DNA of 64,000 nucleotides from Eutreptiella sp. 'Long Island Sound 2002' (Eukaryota > Euglenozoa > Euglenophyceae > Eutreptiales > Eutreptiaceae): positions 27,571,771 through 27,635,770 of the forward strand of contig OZ038384.1 of NCBI GenBank assembly GCA_964036045.1. The letters are read 5' to 3'. Positions 20,782 through 32,694 of the stretch are shown in pieces. The notes beneath the pieces are model-generated. The model ran no database searches and had not been told where the DNA came from. It saw nothing but the letters and a program-made list of their open reading frames with translations. A program made the translations under genes and the position numbers. Position 1 is the stretch's first letter. Each line of letters opens with the position of its first letter.

Positions 20782-23700
20782 GGCCGGCCCCCCACGGGAA
20801 CGCGTCACTGTGGGCGCGGTTGTGTGGGTGTGGGGGCCCAACACTGTCCCCGTGGCCTGCATGCCCCGTGGGGGCTGCGTGCCGCGGGGGTGGTGGGGGG
20901 CCGTCCCTGGGGGGGCTGGCCTGCCACCGTTGTGAGGGGCGCCTGGTGTCAGGCGCTGTCCCTCCCCTAGCCGCCCGTCCTCTGGAGCGGGCAGCCAGGG
21001 TTCCGCGTCCCGTCTGTCCCGGGTGCGGTCGGTGCGGGCGTGGGGACCCAGCACCGGCCCCACAGCGTGCGCCCTTGCAGGCCGGCATTGCTCGTTGTGG
21101 GAGTGGCCGAAGAGCATATCCGGGGGGGGTGCCTTCCACCATTGTGAGGGGTGTTCGAGGTCAGGCGCTGTCCCTCCCCCGACTGCCCGCCCACTGGGCG
21201 GGCTGTTGGGGTCCGCCACCCACGTGCTGTGGGCGCGGCCGTGTGGGTGTGGGGGCCAAACACTGTCCCCTTGGCCTGCGTGCCCTGTGGAGGCTGCATG
21301 CCGCGGGGTTGGTGGGGGGCCGTCCCCGGGGGGGTTGGCCTGCTACCGTTGTGAGGGGCGCTTGGTGTCAGGCGCTGTCCCTCCCCCGGCCGCCCGTCCT
21401 CTGGAGCGGGCAGCCAGGGTTCCGCGTCCCGTGTGTTTCGGGTGCGGTCGGTGCGGGCGTGGGGACCCAGCACCGGCCCCACAGCGTGCGCCCTTGCGGG
21501 CCGGCGTTGCTCGCTGTGGGGGTGGCGGAAGGGCGTCCCCGGGGGAGGTGCCTTCCACCATTGTGAGGGGCGTCTGTGGTCAGGCGCCGTCTCTCTCCCG
21601 ACTGCCCGCTCACTGGGCGGGCTGTTGGGGTCCGCCACCCACGTGCTTTGGGCGCGGGTGTGTGGGTGTGGGAGCCCAACACCGTCCCCGTGGCCTGCAT
21701 GCCCTGTGGGGGCTGCATGCCGCGGGGGTGGTGGGGGGCTGTCCCCGGGCGGGGTGGCCTGCTACCGTTATGAGGGGCGCCTGGTGTCAGGCGCTGTCCC
21801 TCCCCCGGCCGCCCATCCTCTGGAGCGGGCAGCCAGGGTTCCGCGCCCCGTGTGTCCCGGGTGCGGTCAGTGCGGGCGTGGGGACCCAACACCGGCCCCA
21901 CAGCGCGCGCCCTTGCAGGCCGGCGTTGCTCGCTGTGGGGGCGGCGGAAGGGCGTCCCTGGGGGAGGTGCCTTCCAACATTGTAAGGGGCGTCTGGGGTC
22001 AGGCGCTGTCCCTCCCCCGACTGCCCGCCCATTGGGCGGGCTGTTGGGGTCCGCCACCCACGCGCTGTGGGTGCGGGCGTGTGGGTGTGGGGGCCCAACA
22101 CTGTCCCCTTGGCCTGCATGCTCTGTGGGGGCTGCGTGCCGCGGGAGTGGCGGGGGGCCGTCCCCGGGGGGGGTGGCCTGCCACTGTTGTGAGGGGCCCC
22201 TGGTGTCAGGCGCTGTCCCTCCCCCGGCCGCCCGTCCTCTGGAGCGGGCAGCCTGGGTTCCGCGACCCGTGTGTCCCGGGTGCGGTCGATGCGGGCGTGG
22301 GGACCCAGCACCGGCCCCAAAGCGTGCGCCCTTGCGGGCCGGCATTGCTCGCTTTGGGGGTGGCGGAAGGGTGTCCCCGGGGGGGGTGCCTTCCACCATT
22401 GTGAGGGGCGTCTGAGGTCAGGCGCTGTCCCTCCCCCGACTGCCCGCCCACTGGGCGGGCTGTTGGGGTCCGCTACCCACGTGCTGTGGGCGCGGCCGTG
22501 TGGGTGTGGGGGCCCAACACTGTCCCCTTGGCCTGCATGCCCTGTGGGGGCTGCATGCCGCAGGGGTGGTGGGGGGCCGTCCCCGGGGGGGGGTGGCCTG
22601 CCACCGTTGTGAGGGGCGCCTGGTGTCAGGCGCTGTCCCTCCCCCGGCCGCCCGTCCTCTGGAGCGGGCAGCCAGGGTTCCGCGACCCGTGTGTCCCGGG
22701 TGTGGTCGGTGCGGGCGTGGGGACCCAGCACCGGCCTCACAGCGTGTGCCATTGCGGGCCGGCGTTGCTCGCTGTGGGGGTGGCGGAAGGGCATCCCCGG
22801 GGAGGTGCCTTCCACCGTTGTGGGGGGCGCCTGAGGCCAGGCGCCGTCCCTCCCCCAACTGCCCGCCCACTGGGCGGGCTGTTGGGGTCCGCCACCCACG
22901 TGCTGTGGGCGCGGGTGTGCGGGTGTGGGAGCCCAACACTGTCCCCTTGGCCTGCATGCCCTGTGGGGGCTGCATGCTGCGGGGGTGGTGGGGGGCCGTC
23001 CCCGGGGGGCTGGCCTGCCACCGTTGTGAGGGGCCCCTGGTGTCAGGCGCTGTCCCTCCCCCGGCCGCCCGTCCTCTGGAGCGGGCAGCCAGGGTTCCGC
23101 GTCCCGTGTCTCGCGGGTGCGGTCGGTGTGGGCGTGGGGACCCAGCACCAGCCCCACAGCATGCGCCCTTGCGGGCTGGCATTGCTCGCTGTGGAGGTGG
23201 CGGAGGGGCGTCCCCTGGGGGGGTGCCTTCCACCATTGTGAGGGGCGTCTGAGGTCAGGCGCTGTCCCTCCCCCGACTGCCCGCCCACTGGGCGGGCTGT
23301 TGGGGTCCGCCACCCACGTGCTGTGGGCGCGGGTGTGTGGGTGTGGGGGCCCAACACTGTCCCTTTGGCCTGCATGCCCTGTCGGGGCTGCATGCCGCGG
23401 GGGTGGTGGGGGGCCGCCCCCGGGGGGGGTGGCCTGCCACCGTTGTGAGGGGCGCCTGGTGTCAGGCGCTGTCCCTCCCCCGGCCACCCGTCCTCTGGAG
23501 CGGGCAGCCAGGGTTCCGCGTCCCGTGTGTCGCGGGTGCGGTCGGTGCGGGCGTGGGGACCCAGCACGGGCCCCGCAACGTGCGCCCTTGCGGGCTGGCG
23601 TTGCTCGCTGTGGGGGTGGCGGAAGGGCGTCCCCGGGGGGGGTGCTTTCCACCATTGTGAGGGGCGTCTGGGGTCAGGCGCTGTCCCTCCCCCGACTGCC

Positions 23701-24145
23701 CGCCCACTGGGCGGGCTGTTGGGGTCCGCCAACCACGTGCTGTGGGCGCGGGTGTGTGGCTGTGGGGGCCCAACACTGTCCCCTTGGCCTGCATGCCCTG
23801 TGGGGTCTGCATGCCGCGGGGGTGTTGGGGGGCCGTCCCCGGCGGGGGTGGCCTGCCACCGTTGTGAGGGGCCCCTGGTGTCAGGCGCTGTCCATCCCCC
23901 GGCCGCCCATCCTCTGGAGCGGGCAGCCAGGGTTCTGCGACCCGTGTGTCCCGGGTGCGGTCGGTGCGGGCGTGGGGACCCAGCACCGGCCCCACGGCGT
24001 GCGCCCTTGCGGGCCGGCGTTGCTCGCTGAGGGGCTGGCGGAAGGGCGTCCCCGGGGGGGGGGCCTTCCACCATTGTGAGGGGCGTCTGAGGTCAGGCGC
24101 TGTCCCTCCCCCGACTGCCCGCCCACTGGGCGGGCTGCCGGGGCT
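20782..24145. repeat. GC-rich tandem array, 419-bp unit, about 8 copies
   Basis: The landmark GGCTGTTGGG recurs at 21201, 21620, 22039, 22458, 22877, 23295 and 23714, and the array ends with a variant at 24133, giving spacings of 419 or 418. The first unit is degenerate. Each unit is itself a dimer: the ~212-bp half starting CTACCGTTGTGAGG or CCACCGTTGTGAGG and the ~207-bp half starting CCACCATTGTGAGG share TGAGGGGCG, TCAGGCGCTGTCCCTCCCCC and the closing CGTCCC-G run. Long open frames occur on both strands (up to 622 codons at 23655-21787) because stops are rare in GC-rich DNA. Since 419 is not a multiple of 3, they are not protein repeats. Confidence 0.95.
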
Positions 24146-24879
24146 CGTTGGGTGTGTGCGGTGTGTGTGGTGTCTGTGCCGTGCGTGTTGTGGTGCGTGG
24201 TGCCGCTCCTTTCTTGTTCCTCTGGTGCTCCCCTCTCCGTAGTCTCGGTGCGGTGTTGTGCTCGCCGTGTGCCTGCCGTGCCCCCTTCCTTGTGCGCGCT
24301 CCTTGCTCGGCCGCTGGCTACCCCTTGTTCCTTTCGTGGCTTCGTTGCTCTTTACCCTTTCCTCTACCCTTCTCCCTGTCATGCACTTTTTCCCTGCCTC
24401 CGCTTTGTTGCGTGTCTCGGTCTTTTTCCTTGCCGGCTCGCCATGCTCTCTCGTTGGGCCTTCTCCTTTGTACCTGCGTAGAGAGAGGATGTAAACGGGC
24501 GTGCGGCGGCGGGGGTTTTGTCGCGACATGGCACCTCGAGCTGGCTGGTACGTCATGCGACATGCCTGTGCGACATGCGTGTGCCTAGGTTTTTTTCCTA
24601 CTTGCTCTCGTCTTGGCTCCACACACCTCTATGGCCGCCACCTTTGTCCGTTGTCCGTTCCGCGCGCGCGGCATGACACGCAACATACTTGTTTCTTTCC
24701 CCCTAGTCCTCTCGCCTCGCCTCTCTAGTCCTAGTCCTCTTGCCTTGCCTACGTGTCTATGGCGCGGGCCGGGCGTTCGCGAATGAGAGACGACGGTACG
24801 GCACAAAACATGCCTAAGCGTCTAAGACAACCCTACTTTAACGCCTAAACGACGCAAACACGAGCATACACTTCTCCTG
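24146..24879. other. Pyrimidine-rich non-coding stretch
   Basis: T/C-rich on the + strand from about 24230 to 24740, with no recognised gene or element. It separates the tandem array from the truncated 3' side of element G. Confidence 0.5.
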
Positions 24880-27474
24880 ACGGGCGAACTGCACTTCCTT
24901 CACGAAGAGTGAGGCTTTGGTGGACTTGCACACCATGTTGTGATTGTTCAGCTCGCTGAGCACTCAGCGCAGATCCTTCTCATGCGCTTCGATGAGCTCG
25001 TCCTCAGTCATGTCTTCCGTGCCGGACCCGATGATGATGTCATCCACAAAGGGGTCAGCACAATCCCGGACTGGACCAAGTAGGTCCTCCATCATGCGCC
25101 GGAAAGCGGCGTTGCCATTCTTGGCGCCCATAGGCACCACTTTCCACTGCATGGGCCCCAGCGGCGTCGACATCCCTGTGCAGGGCCTGGAGTCCGAGTG
25201 TAGCGGCATCTGGTGATAGCCGTGTTTCAGGTCTAACACCGTGAAAATCCGCTTTTTTTGTTGTTTTTGGAGGATGGTGTCGATCAGAGGGAGCGAGTAC
25301 CAGTCGTGCTCGGTTTGCTCGTTCAAACCCCTGTAATCAACCACCAACCTCCACTCGCCCTTCTGTTTCTTAGGCACGATAAAGGCTGGGCCGGCCCACT
25401 CACTGTCGGAGGGTTCGATCCAGCCCCGCTCAATAAACTCGGCCAACAACTTCTTTATGGCCTCGGCCCGATCGCCCTGAAGTTGGTACTCCCGATGACG
25501 ATAGATCTTGGGGTTCGGCTTCAGCTTGATCCTCGCTGTGCCAAACCTCCCACGATCTGGAGGGTTCTTGTTGGCGACGCCAAAGAATAGCCGCGGATAG
25601 GCATTGATCAGCCTCTCCTTCATCTCGGCAACCTTCGGGTTCTCCTGGGCCTCTTCAGCCGCTTGCTTCGGTATCGATACAACCGACCGCACTGCGGTGT
25701 AGGCCTCTTCTGGGTCCGAGTCCAACTTCTCCTCGTCTGATATGCCGTCTTCATCGTCGTGGGGCGCGCTTCCCACCGATAATCTTCAGAAATTTGCGGC
25801 ATCAGCCGAGTTGTTGTCGCTACCGGCCCCCATTTTTGGAAAATCCCACGTCGGCGGGTCCGATCCAACCGGACCATCAAATTGGTCCGCGATGTGATCC
25901 ATGACCGTCGCCACGAACTCATCCTTCTCGTACTTGCCGGTGACCAACATCTTGTCATCCCACAAATGCGGAGATGTGACCATGGCCCGCCTCTTCTTGG
26001 CTGCCACACGGTTGTGCATCCCGATCCGCATGTAGTTGACGATGTGGTCGATCTCGGAGTGGGACAGGACGTCAATGCCATCCATTGGCTGATCCGTCCC
26101 CTCCTGGAGCTCAAACATGACCCGCATGGGCACCGCCTCAAGCCTACGGATGAATGCTTCATCACCCGTGGGCTCGGCTTGCGCCCCATCCACCAGGAAA
26201 GCCTTGGTACCCCACGCTTGACCCAGGGAGGGCATTGATAAACTCTTGGCGTCGATGAACAACTCCTCCTCTGGCCCGAATGACATCTCGTTCAGGGTAA
26301 TGGAATCCAGCGTCGACTTAATACCTTCCAGCGGACATGGGGTGAATCCTATGCCGGTTATCACCAGGATCCCCTTCGCCCTATCCGTGACGATCTTCTC
26401 CACCGTACGTCTGGTATTTTCCAGGGAGCCATGCTAATACATGGGCCCCGACTCCTTCAAACCCGAATGCCTGTGCCAGGCTGAGTCTCCTCGATACCAA
26501 TGCCTCCTACACTTCCGCAAAAGTGGGGCATCCCGGGAAGCGAAGACGTCCGTCTCGGGCGCTTCGGCTCCCAGCGTCTGAATCATCCTGGCAAACACCT
26601 GCGGCGCCATTCCATACTCCGTGAGCTGAACTCCGCGGTCTCCTCTGGACTTGGCACCCACAGCTTGCACCGCTTGGACGATCCAATCCTCTTCCTCAGC
26701 ACTCCATTCGGATGATCCGCATGCATAGTCCGTGGACAGCCATGTAAGGCATTCATCATCCTCCCGGACCAGCGTTGCACGATGGGGAAGGGCTCCAATG
26801 GCGTTTCCCACCATGAAGTCGTACCCAATGATCATATCCCAATCTGTAATGTCGGCCACATAGAAGTTTCCGGATAGAGTGCTTCTCTTCGCCAAATCAG
26901 GGCGGTGCAAGCGCTCATGCTCCAAGAATTCCATACTGATACTGGCCTCATGGGTGCCACCACCCATAATCTCACCATTGGCCACCTTCAGGCGTACCGG
27001 TCTACGGCTGGGCTGCAGGGAATCCTCCTCGAACAACGTTCTCCGGACTAGGCTCACCTGGGCACCTGTATCCACCAAAGCATCCACCACCAACTCCTCT
27101 TATCCGCACCGTACAGGCATTTTCAAGTGCAACTGCCGCTCGTCACCATGCGGTGTATGGACGACTCTCACGGCATGCAACTCTAGCACATCCGGGTGCA
27201 TCAGCACTTCGAGGGTATGGTCACGGATGGTGTAGATCTTGGGCTGGTCTTGCCCGTCAACGGGGCTCTCCGTGGTCGCTCCTTCTTTCTTGCCACGTCC
27301 CTTGCCCACATACACTTCCCTTGGCAGGGCGCTCCAGGGGTTGGGAGTGGCGAGACTCAGTGGTTTTGGCTCTTCTGGAGACTTCTTTGGCACCCGGTGT
27401 GCCTTCGCTTTCTCTTGGATTCCACTGATTTTCGGAGGATAGACCTCCGAGGTCCCACCCCCGTGGGGGCTCCT
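24880..27474 (-). pseudogene. pol: pol of element G (protease, degenerate module, RT), truncated
   Basis: One frame from 27474 down to about 24890 with no frameshift but with nonsense codons: TAA just before protease (27094-27096), TAG 26434-26436, TGA 25786-25788 and TGA 24961-24963. Protease has VDTGA with the Asp codon at 27070-27072. The module has TDVFAS and ILVITG, but HGSL stands where NPPF is expected. RT has VVDY and FVDD (25039-25050) and is followed by the connection region (SLFVKEVQFA). Sequence similarity ends near 24880. It would have encoded the replication enzymes and is now inactive. Confidence 0.88.
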
Positions 27475-28257
27475 CTAGACGTGGCCTGCCGCAGCCCCCT
27501 CCTGCTGCGATCCGCTCAGACTTGGTCCACCACGTTGCTGGGCTTTGAGTTCCTCCAACGTCCTCAACATGTCCTCAGCAACCTCCTCGATCGACCTCAC
27601 GCGTCGGTCTGGGCCGGGTCCTCCACCATAGCATTTTCCTCCGCCTTTCCCTTGGCCCTTTCCTTGGCCTTTTCCACCGTCTCCGCCCTTTGCCTTCCAA
27701 TCGGCAATTCGTTGCTCCTTGGGCTTCTTGTCGGGATGGGCGGCGAAGTAGGTCTTCTTGTCTTCCCCATATATCTTGCAATGCCGGTGGTCATGTGCAT
27801 GGTTGTTCCCATTGCCGCAGCAGACCCAGCAACCATCGTGCTGTGATCTGTACTCGCGGAACGAGAGCGGCGGGTTCCCGATCCTCCGTGGTTCTCTGCG
27901 GTTCTTGGTCCTTGGGTCCAGGCGGTTCCACCTGGACCTGTCGTGCCCATTCTCCTTCATATTGTGCGCTACGAACGCGAAGAAGTGGGCTTCTTCATGA
28001 TCCTCTGGGGTGGTCACAGTCCAGAGATCTTGGCGGCTTCCACTCTCTTCATCCGCGGTGCCGACGGTGTTCCCCTTGACCTCCCGGTGGTGGCAATCTT
28101 CTCGATGACCTCGATGTCGTTGGCCTTGTCGATCCTGCACGTGGGCCTCATTCTTGGCGTTGAGCTTCAGCTCCACCGTGATGTACTTCAGGATCTCGTC
28201 CAGACTCATGCGGGCGAGGATGACCTGCATCCATTCAGCTGTTCTTCGCGCCTCCAC
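27475..28257 (-). pseudogene. gag: gag of element G, nucleocapsid end
   Basis: 260 open codons in the same frame as the downstream pol. It contains a zinc-knuckle-like cluster CWVCCG...HAHDHRHC and a Gly/Lys-rich tail (GKGQGKGQGKGGGK), as expected for nucleocapsid. It ends at TAG 27475-27477 and pol continues in the same frame, as in B and C. It joins the preceding gag block through an indel near 28230. Confidence 0.75.
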
Positions 28258-30553
28258 TCCACGTTGTTGAGGCGCATCAGCCTTTGCCCCATGGTGTCGC
28301 CGAATACCTCCATGTAGACGGCCTTCTCCAACCCAAACATTCGGCTGGGCTCGCCGAGGTTTCGCCTGAAAAATTCCATTATTCTGGCGTGGGTGTCCTC
28401 CGATGCCATGATCCGTACGGCCACGCGCTTCTTTGCTCTCTTCTTCTCCTCATCCTCCACCCTTCTCTTCCAGTGCCCGGGGAGGACGTCCTTCAGCAAG
28501 TGTCGGATCTCGCTGGCCTCATTCCAGTCCTCCACCAGTTTGAGGCTTCTTCGGTACTTGCGGATGTACCGATTCCATTCCCGGACCCTCAGTTCCCCGC
28601 GCTCCAGCGGCGGCGGAATGGACAACAAATCCTCCAACTTCTGGTTGGGGGCGTCCACTCGCTCCTCGTCCTCCAGCCACTGGAGGCAGGCTTGCTTCGT
28701 CTGGATCAATCCCTCGCGGATCTGATCCCTGAGCTCCTCCTTCAGGTCCTGCGCCAGCTTGTGTGGGAATGTACGACATACCCACTCGTCCTTTGGCGCT
28801 CCCTTCATCTCGCCGACGACCACCTCGGCGAAGTCCTTCCAATCCAGGATGAAGTCATCCAGGTTGGAGGGGTTGCCATCGTAGTAGGGGATTTTGATTC
28901 CCCTGAGGTCGTCAATCCTGATGGCGTCTCCGACGTCCGCAGCCACCACTCCACCGAGACGGATAGAATCTGTGGCCGGGGGGTGTGAGTACACACCCCG
29001 TACATCCCTCTCCTCCATGGAGTGCGGTCCAGTTGGGCCTGAACCCATTGGGTTTTGAATGCGGGAAGAACTTGCTCCACCGGCTGTCCACATCCCCGTA
29101 GTGGGGTCCTTCACCCACAGGTTTCCGCCTGGATGGCCTCGACCATGTCCGTCGGCCCTTCCCATGGTTCGCCCCTGCATGGTCTGGTGTTGGATCTCCT
29201 CTTCCGCATAAACTGCATGGGCAGTCGTAGTGGTCGGTGGATCCTGGGCGGCATTGGACATCTGTACCCTCAGGCTCCTTGGGTCCGTGGTTGCGTGCTC
29301 TTCCCGCATGGACCCAGCCGGTGCCGTATGCTGCCCAAGCATTATGGATTAGCTGAACATGGGAAAAAACGGCAGCACACCCGGGTCAACACGCGGAGGC
29401 GCGTATGCTGCCTCTGCAGGGCCGCCCATGGGTTTCGCCATGGCGCTCCTGAGGGTCTTAACCCGCTCCACCAGCTCTACCGTTGCCGGCCTTGCCGGGA
29501 GCTCCGGACCCGAGGCGAGGGGTTGTAACTCCTCTATCCTTTTCAGGCGTCCCGACATGTCCTCCACCAGGTGGAGGAGGCTGTCCACCACTCGCTGCTG
29601 CTTCTGCAGGGCCATCTCCAGCTTCTCCCGGTACCGGTCCTGCTCCGCTTGCAGCTCCGCCATGTCTCTCTCCGCTTGCGACTGGTCATCCAGGATCCCC
29701 GCGATGTCCTCCTCTAGGCCGTCTTTCTGGTTGTCCAGGCGGTCGAGGTGCTGCACGATGGCTTCCATCCTAATCTTTGAGTACTTACCGATGAGGAAAG
29801 ATACGTGCTCGCAGTGGCACTCAACGTGCCTTCCACTTGATCCGGTGCATCCCACGGTTCCCGGCGCCTCGGACTCCTCCGCCATGGGTGTGTCGCCCAT
29901 GCTATCCTGCGTTGGCTCCGTGTGCCGGGCCACCGGCGCCATTCTGGCTCTGGCAGGCCTCTCCAACGCCTCAGCGTCATGCTTCACGCTGGGTTCGGGG
30001 GCCGTGTGCGCCTTGTGGGCGATCTGGCCATCTCCTCCGACTCCGAAGGGAAGGCGGTCCGATAGCCATCGGAATGCCCCTCGGAATCTGCAGCCGACCA
30101 CAGCCTGACCGGGCTGGGATCCGTCTCCATCGCTCTGGCTTCCCCCGCGGGTCTTCGGGACCCGCGCTTCCGGTAACGCCGGGCCCTGCCGTTGCTGCCA
30201 GTCGCCTCCAACTCCTCCGCAGCGGAGCGGATATTGCAAGCCTTGCGGCATTGCCTTTCACACATGGAGGCCAGGTCCTCCATGTCTAGCCCATGTCCTG
30301 CAAGGGCTCTCCGTTCTGAGCATCTTCGCTCTTCTCGGGCTTCCCAGTCCAGCGTCGACTCCACGGACTCGACGATCTGCACCTGGGGCGTCCTTGGGCA
30401 GGGCTCATGAGGGCCCAAGTCCCTGATGCGGCGGTAGGGGGCAGGTACTCCTCTGCTACCATAAAGAAGGTCCCTACCAGGACCGGCCCCTGCTGTACCC
30501 CTTCCACCCTTTTCTGTCACTCCTATGGTCTTGCTTCTCACCAGGTTCTGCAT
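28206..30553 (-). pseudogene. gag: gag of element G, N-terminal and central part, broken
   Basis: Starts at ATG 30553 inside the LTR and reads through the primer site in one frame to 29984. The homologous coding continues in another frame from 30251, so an indel lies near 30200. Residues encoded at about 29800-29560 are a heptad-rich coiled coil (LDRLDNQ, then DMAELQAEQDRYREKLEMAL). An in-frame TAA at 29349-29351 interrupts it. The next block to 28206 holds a capsid-like helical region (YYDGNPSNLDDFILDW, matching the YNGNPRRWPQF position in B). A second frameshift near 28206-28257 leads into the nucleocapsid part. Confidence 0.75.
30450..30461 (-). promoter_or_regulatory. Primer binding site of G (initiator tRNA-Met)
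   Basis: The minus strand reads TGGTAGCAGAGG, the same 12 bases as in B. It is inside an open frame starting at ATG 30553 and is translated as Y-G-S-R-G. Confidence 0.85.
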
Positions 30554-31639
30554 GATCTTGCCTTATCCTGCACAATTTCCCACAAAAAATAGTAAAATAT
30601 GGCTCCTTCACACAAATCCTGATCCCTTGCAATAACCAACTCCCAAGTCCAATCAAAATCCAATCAATCCACACTGAGGGCTTCCAAGGGTGTTTGAGGT
30701 CCCGCGTTGACACTCAACAACACCTTTCAACACACCGGTCGTCTCACGGTCCACACGGAGACACGGGCGTTGGGCATGTACATAGAATCGCACCAATAGA
30801 ATAAAGCAGGAAGCCCTGAAATTGGCATATGAACACAAATCAAACAAAGTTAGGGAAAGATGGAAACATACACAATCACAGCCATAGACCCCTCATTCCC
30901 TGGACTCAAGACCTTCCCCTGACTCGCCAACATGCTGCCCTGAACCAGGTCAAATAAGATGGCTAAATGCTATGTGTCAAACGTCACTACACAAACCCCA
31001 AAAATGTGTTCTCTCCGAAGCCTCTAAATCCTAGCCCAATAGGGGAGGTGGCGTGTCATGGCCTAGAGTGGCACTCCGGACCATGCCCTAACCTGACATA
31101 ACCTTGGTTGGACTTGGAGTGGATTGGGCTTGGAGAATTGCCCCATGAAGTTGACCTCACAACATAGCAAAATTAGGCAAATCACACCATAATGCCCAAA
31201 ATTCAATTATATACTCAAAAATGCATACCGCAAATGTTCAAATGCTCCATGCATGTGTTAAACCGGAGAGTAATACACAAGGGTGATATAGACCAAAGGT
31301 CCATGCCCAAGAATATCCCAAAATTGGCTCCCAAACCCCTCCGGATATAGACATGCCATGCATCACAAGTCAACTCAGGAATTTGAGACCTAATTTTGTG
31401 AGGCCTCGTTTGCCACGCCAAAGTGACCACGTGATCCGGCATATGGTGAGGTGCAACATCGAAGCATATGCCAACATATAGGCAACATACCATAGTTCAC
31501 GGATCTCTAGGCACTTTACTGTTAGCTGACCAGTTGAGCACAAAAAATACGAGAATGAGCATAAAATGAGGTCAAAAACATGCAAATAATGCCAAATTCA
31601 AAGTAATCACAATAGTATATAATTTCGCTCACCCATGGT
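30462..31639 (-). repeat. 5' LTR of G plus flank, outer edge unresolved
   Basis: Sequence immediately 5' (minus sense) of the primer site must be LTR, ending CTTTA on the minus strand. No second LTR copy exists in the window, so its start cannot be placed; the rest of the stretch up to about 31640 shows no gene. Confidence 0.4.
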
Positions 31640-32116
31640 ATCAACATATGGTTCAAAACACATTTGCTTGGGACCATTTGCAAACAATCCCCCCACTTGG
31701 ATCCCCACATGGACGCATAGGGACACCTTCGAACTTCCTCACGATACGCACCATGAAAATAAGAAAGTTGATAGTGGCGCTTGTGGGTCGCTCCGTGAGC
31801 CTTCCCACATGCACTATATGTGCGGTAGACTTGGTCTAGCGCTATGGAGCTCATCATTGGGACATGGGCGAAGCCCTTGCCATGTATGACTTCACATATC
31901 TTCCTACACAAGGAGATATATGACATGGGCGTGAGCATAGCGAAGCACATACCATCCATATAACACATACCCTTAAAAGTGGCTCCCACCATGATATGCC
32001 ATGCCCCTCCATGGACATAACTCCATGTTAAAAATACGTAGGAACCCAAGGAAAGTTTTTATGCAACACCAACACTCATGTGGTACACTCAAAAGTCGCA
32101 TTAAAATATTCGGTTG

Positions 32117-32121
32117 CATGG
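32117..32121. repeat. Target site duplication of H, left copy
   Basis: CATGG, repeated at 34525-34529. The + copy of R at 18581 has the uninterrupted site. Confidence 0.95.
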
Positions 32122-32684
32122 TGTAAGGCATCCGGCGGAGGTAACCCAAAACTCTTGCGATTTCTCCAAAACCCGTTCTCCTTGTTTATTCAAACTCTTG
32201 TAACCTCAAACTCTCAAACCCTTTGACATTCGTTCCCCTTAGTAGTTGCTGCTTTTCCTTGCTTCTTCTGCACTCCTTGGATCCTGCTTGTTCTGTACTC
32301 CTTGTACTTTGCGCTGTGCATGCACTGATCTACACATCCCGCACGCAAACCCTGCATCTTCATAAGCACCAAGCAGTTTTGATCTCCATTGTCGTTGATC
32401 AGCACGGAGTCCCTTGCTTGCCTGAGCGGTCACTGCCGGCGTCACGAGCGTGGGCAGTTTGGGAACTTTGGCACCCCTCCATGCAACATATCTACAACAA
32501 CCAAAAGAATGCCAAGCACAGAATTAATTATAAATAAGCAACCACAAAATAACGTAACACAGAGCTTCTCTCTTTCTTTCTCTCTTCTGATTCCACTCTG
32601 GCATTTGCGCCTGCGACACGCGAATGCGCGATCGCGGTAGGGCTCCTGCAGCCCTATCCTAGTTGCCCAGGCCGGCCTATTACA
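32122..32684 (-). repeat. LTR of H, lower copy (3' LTR in minus sense)
   Basis: 563 bp with + strand ends TGTAAGGCA...ATTACA; aligned without gaps by eye with 33962-34524 at about 18 differences. Confidence 0.93.
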
Positions 32685-32694
32685 CTTCCCTCCT
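32685..32694 (-). promoter_or_regulatory. Polypurine tract of H
   Basis: The minus strand reads AGGAGGGAAG directly before the LTR start TGTAAT. It fixes the orientation of H. Confidence 0.7.

Larger units (their letters stand above)
24880..30860 (-). mobile_element. Element G: decayed Ty3/gypsy LTR element, 3'-truncated
   Basis: On the minus strand, reading from high to low coordinates: a 5' LTR of unknown outer edge, a primer binding site at 30461-30450, gag, protease, module and RT, ending abruptly near 24880 just after the RT palm domain. RNase H, integrase and 3' LTR are missing. It belongs to a family distinct from A/B and C/F by sequence. It carries frameshifts near 30200 and 28230 and at least five nonsense codons. 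The upper boundary given is approximate. Confidence 0.85.

Noticed and set aside
20782-24145. CRISPR-like repeat array
   Set aside because: Units are contiguous 419-bp tandem copies without spacers, in a eukaryotic setting.
20820-24622. Long open frames of 250-622 codons on both strands in the tandem array as real proteins
   Set aside because: They occur in several frames on both strands, the period is not a multiple of 3, and GC-rich DNA lacks stops. No domain is recognisable.
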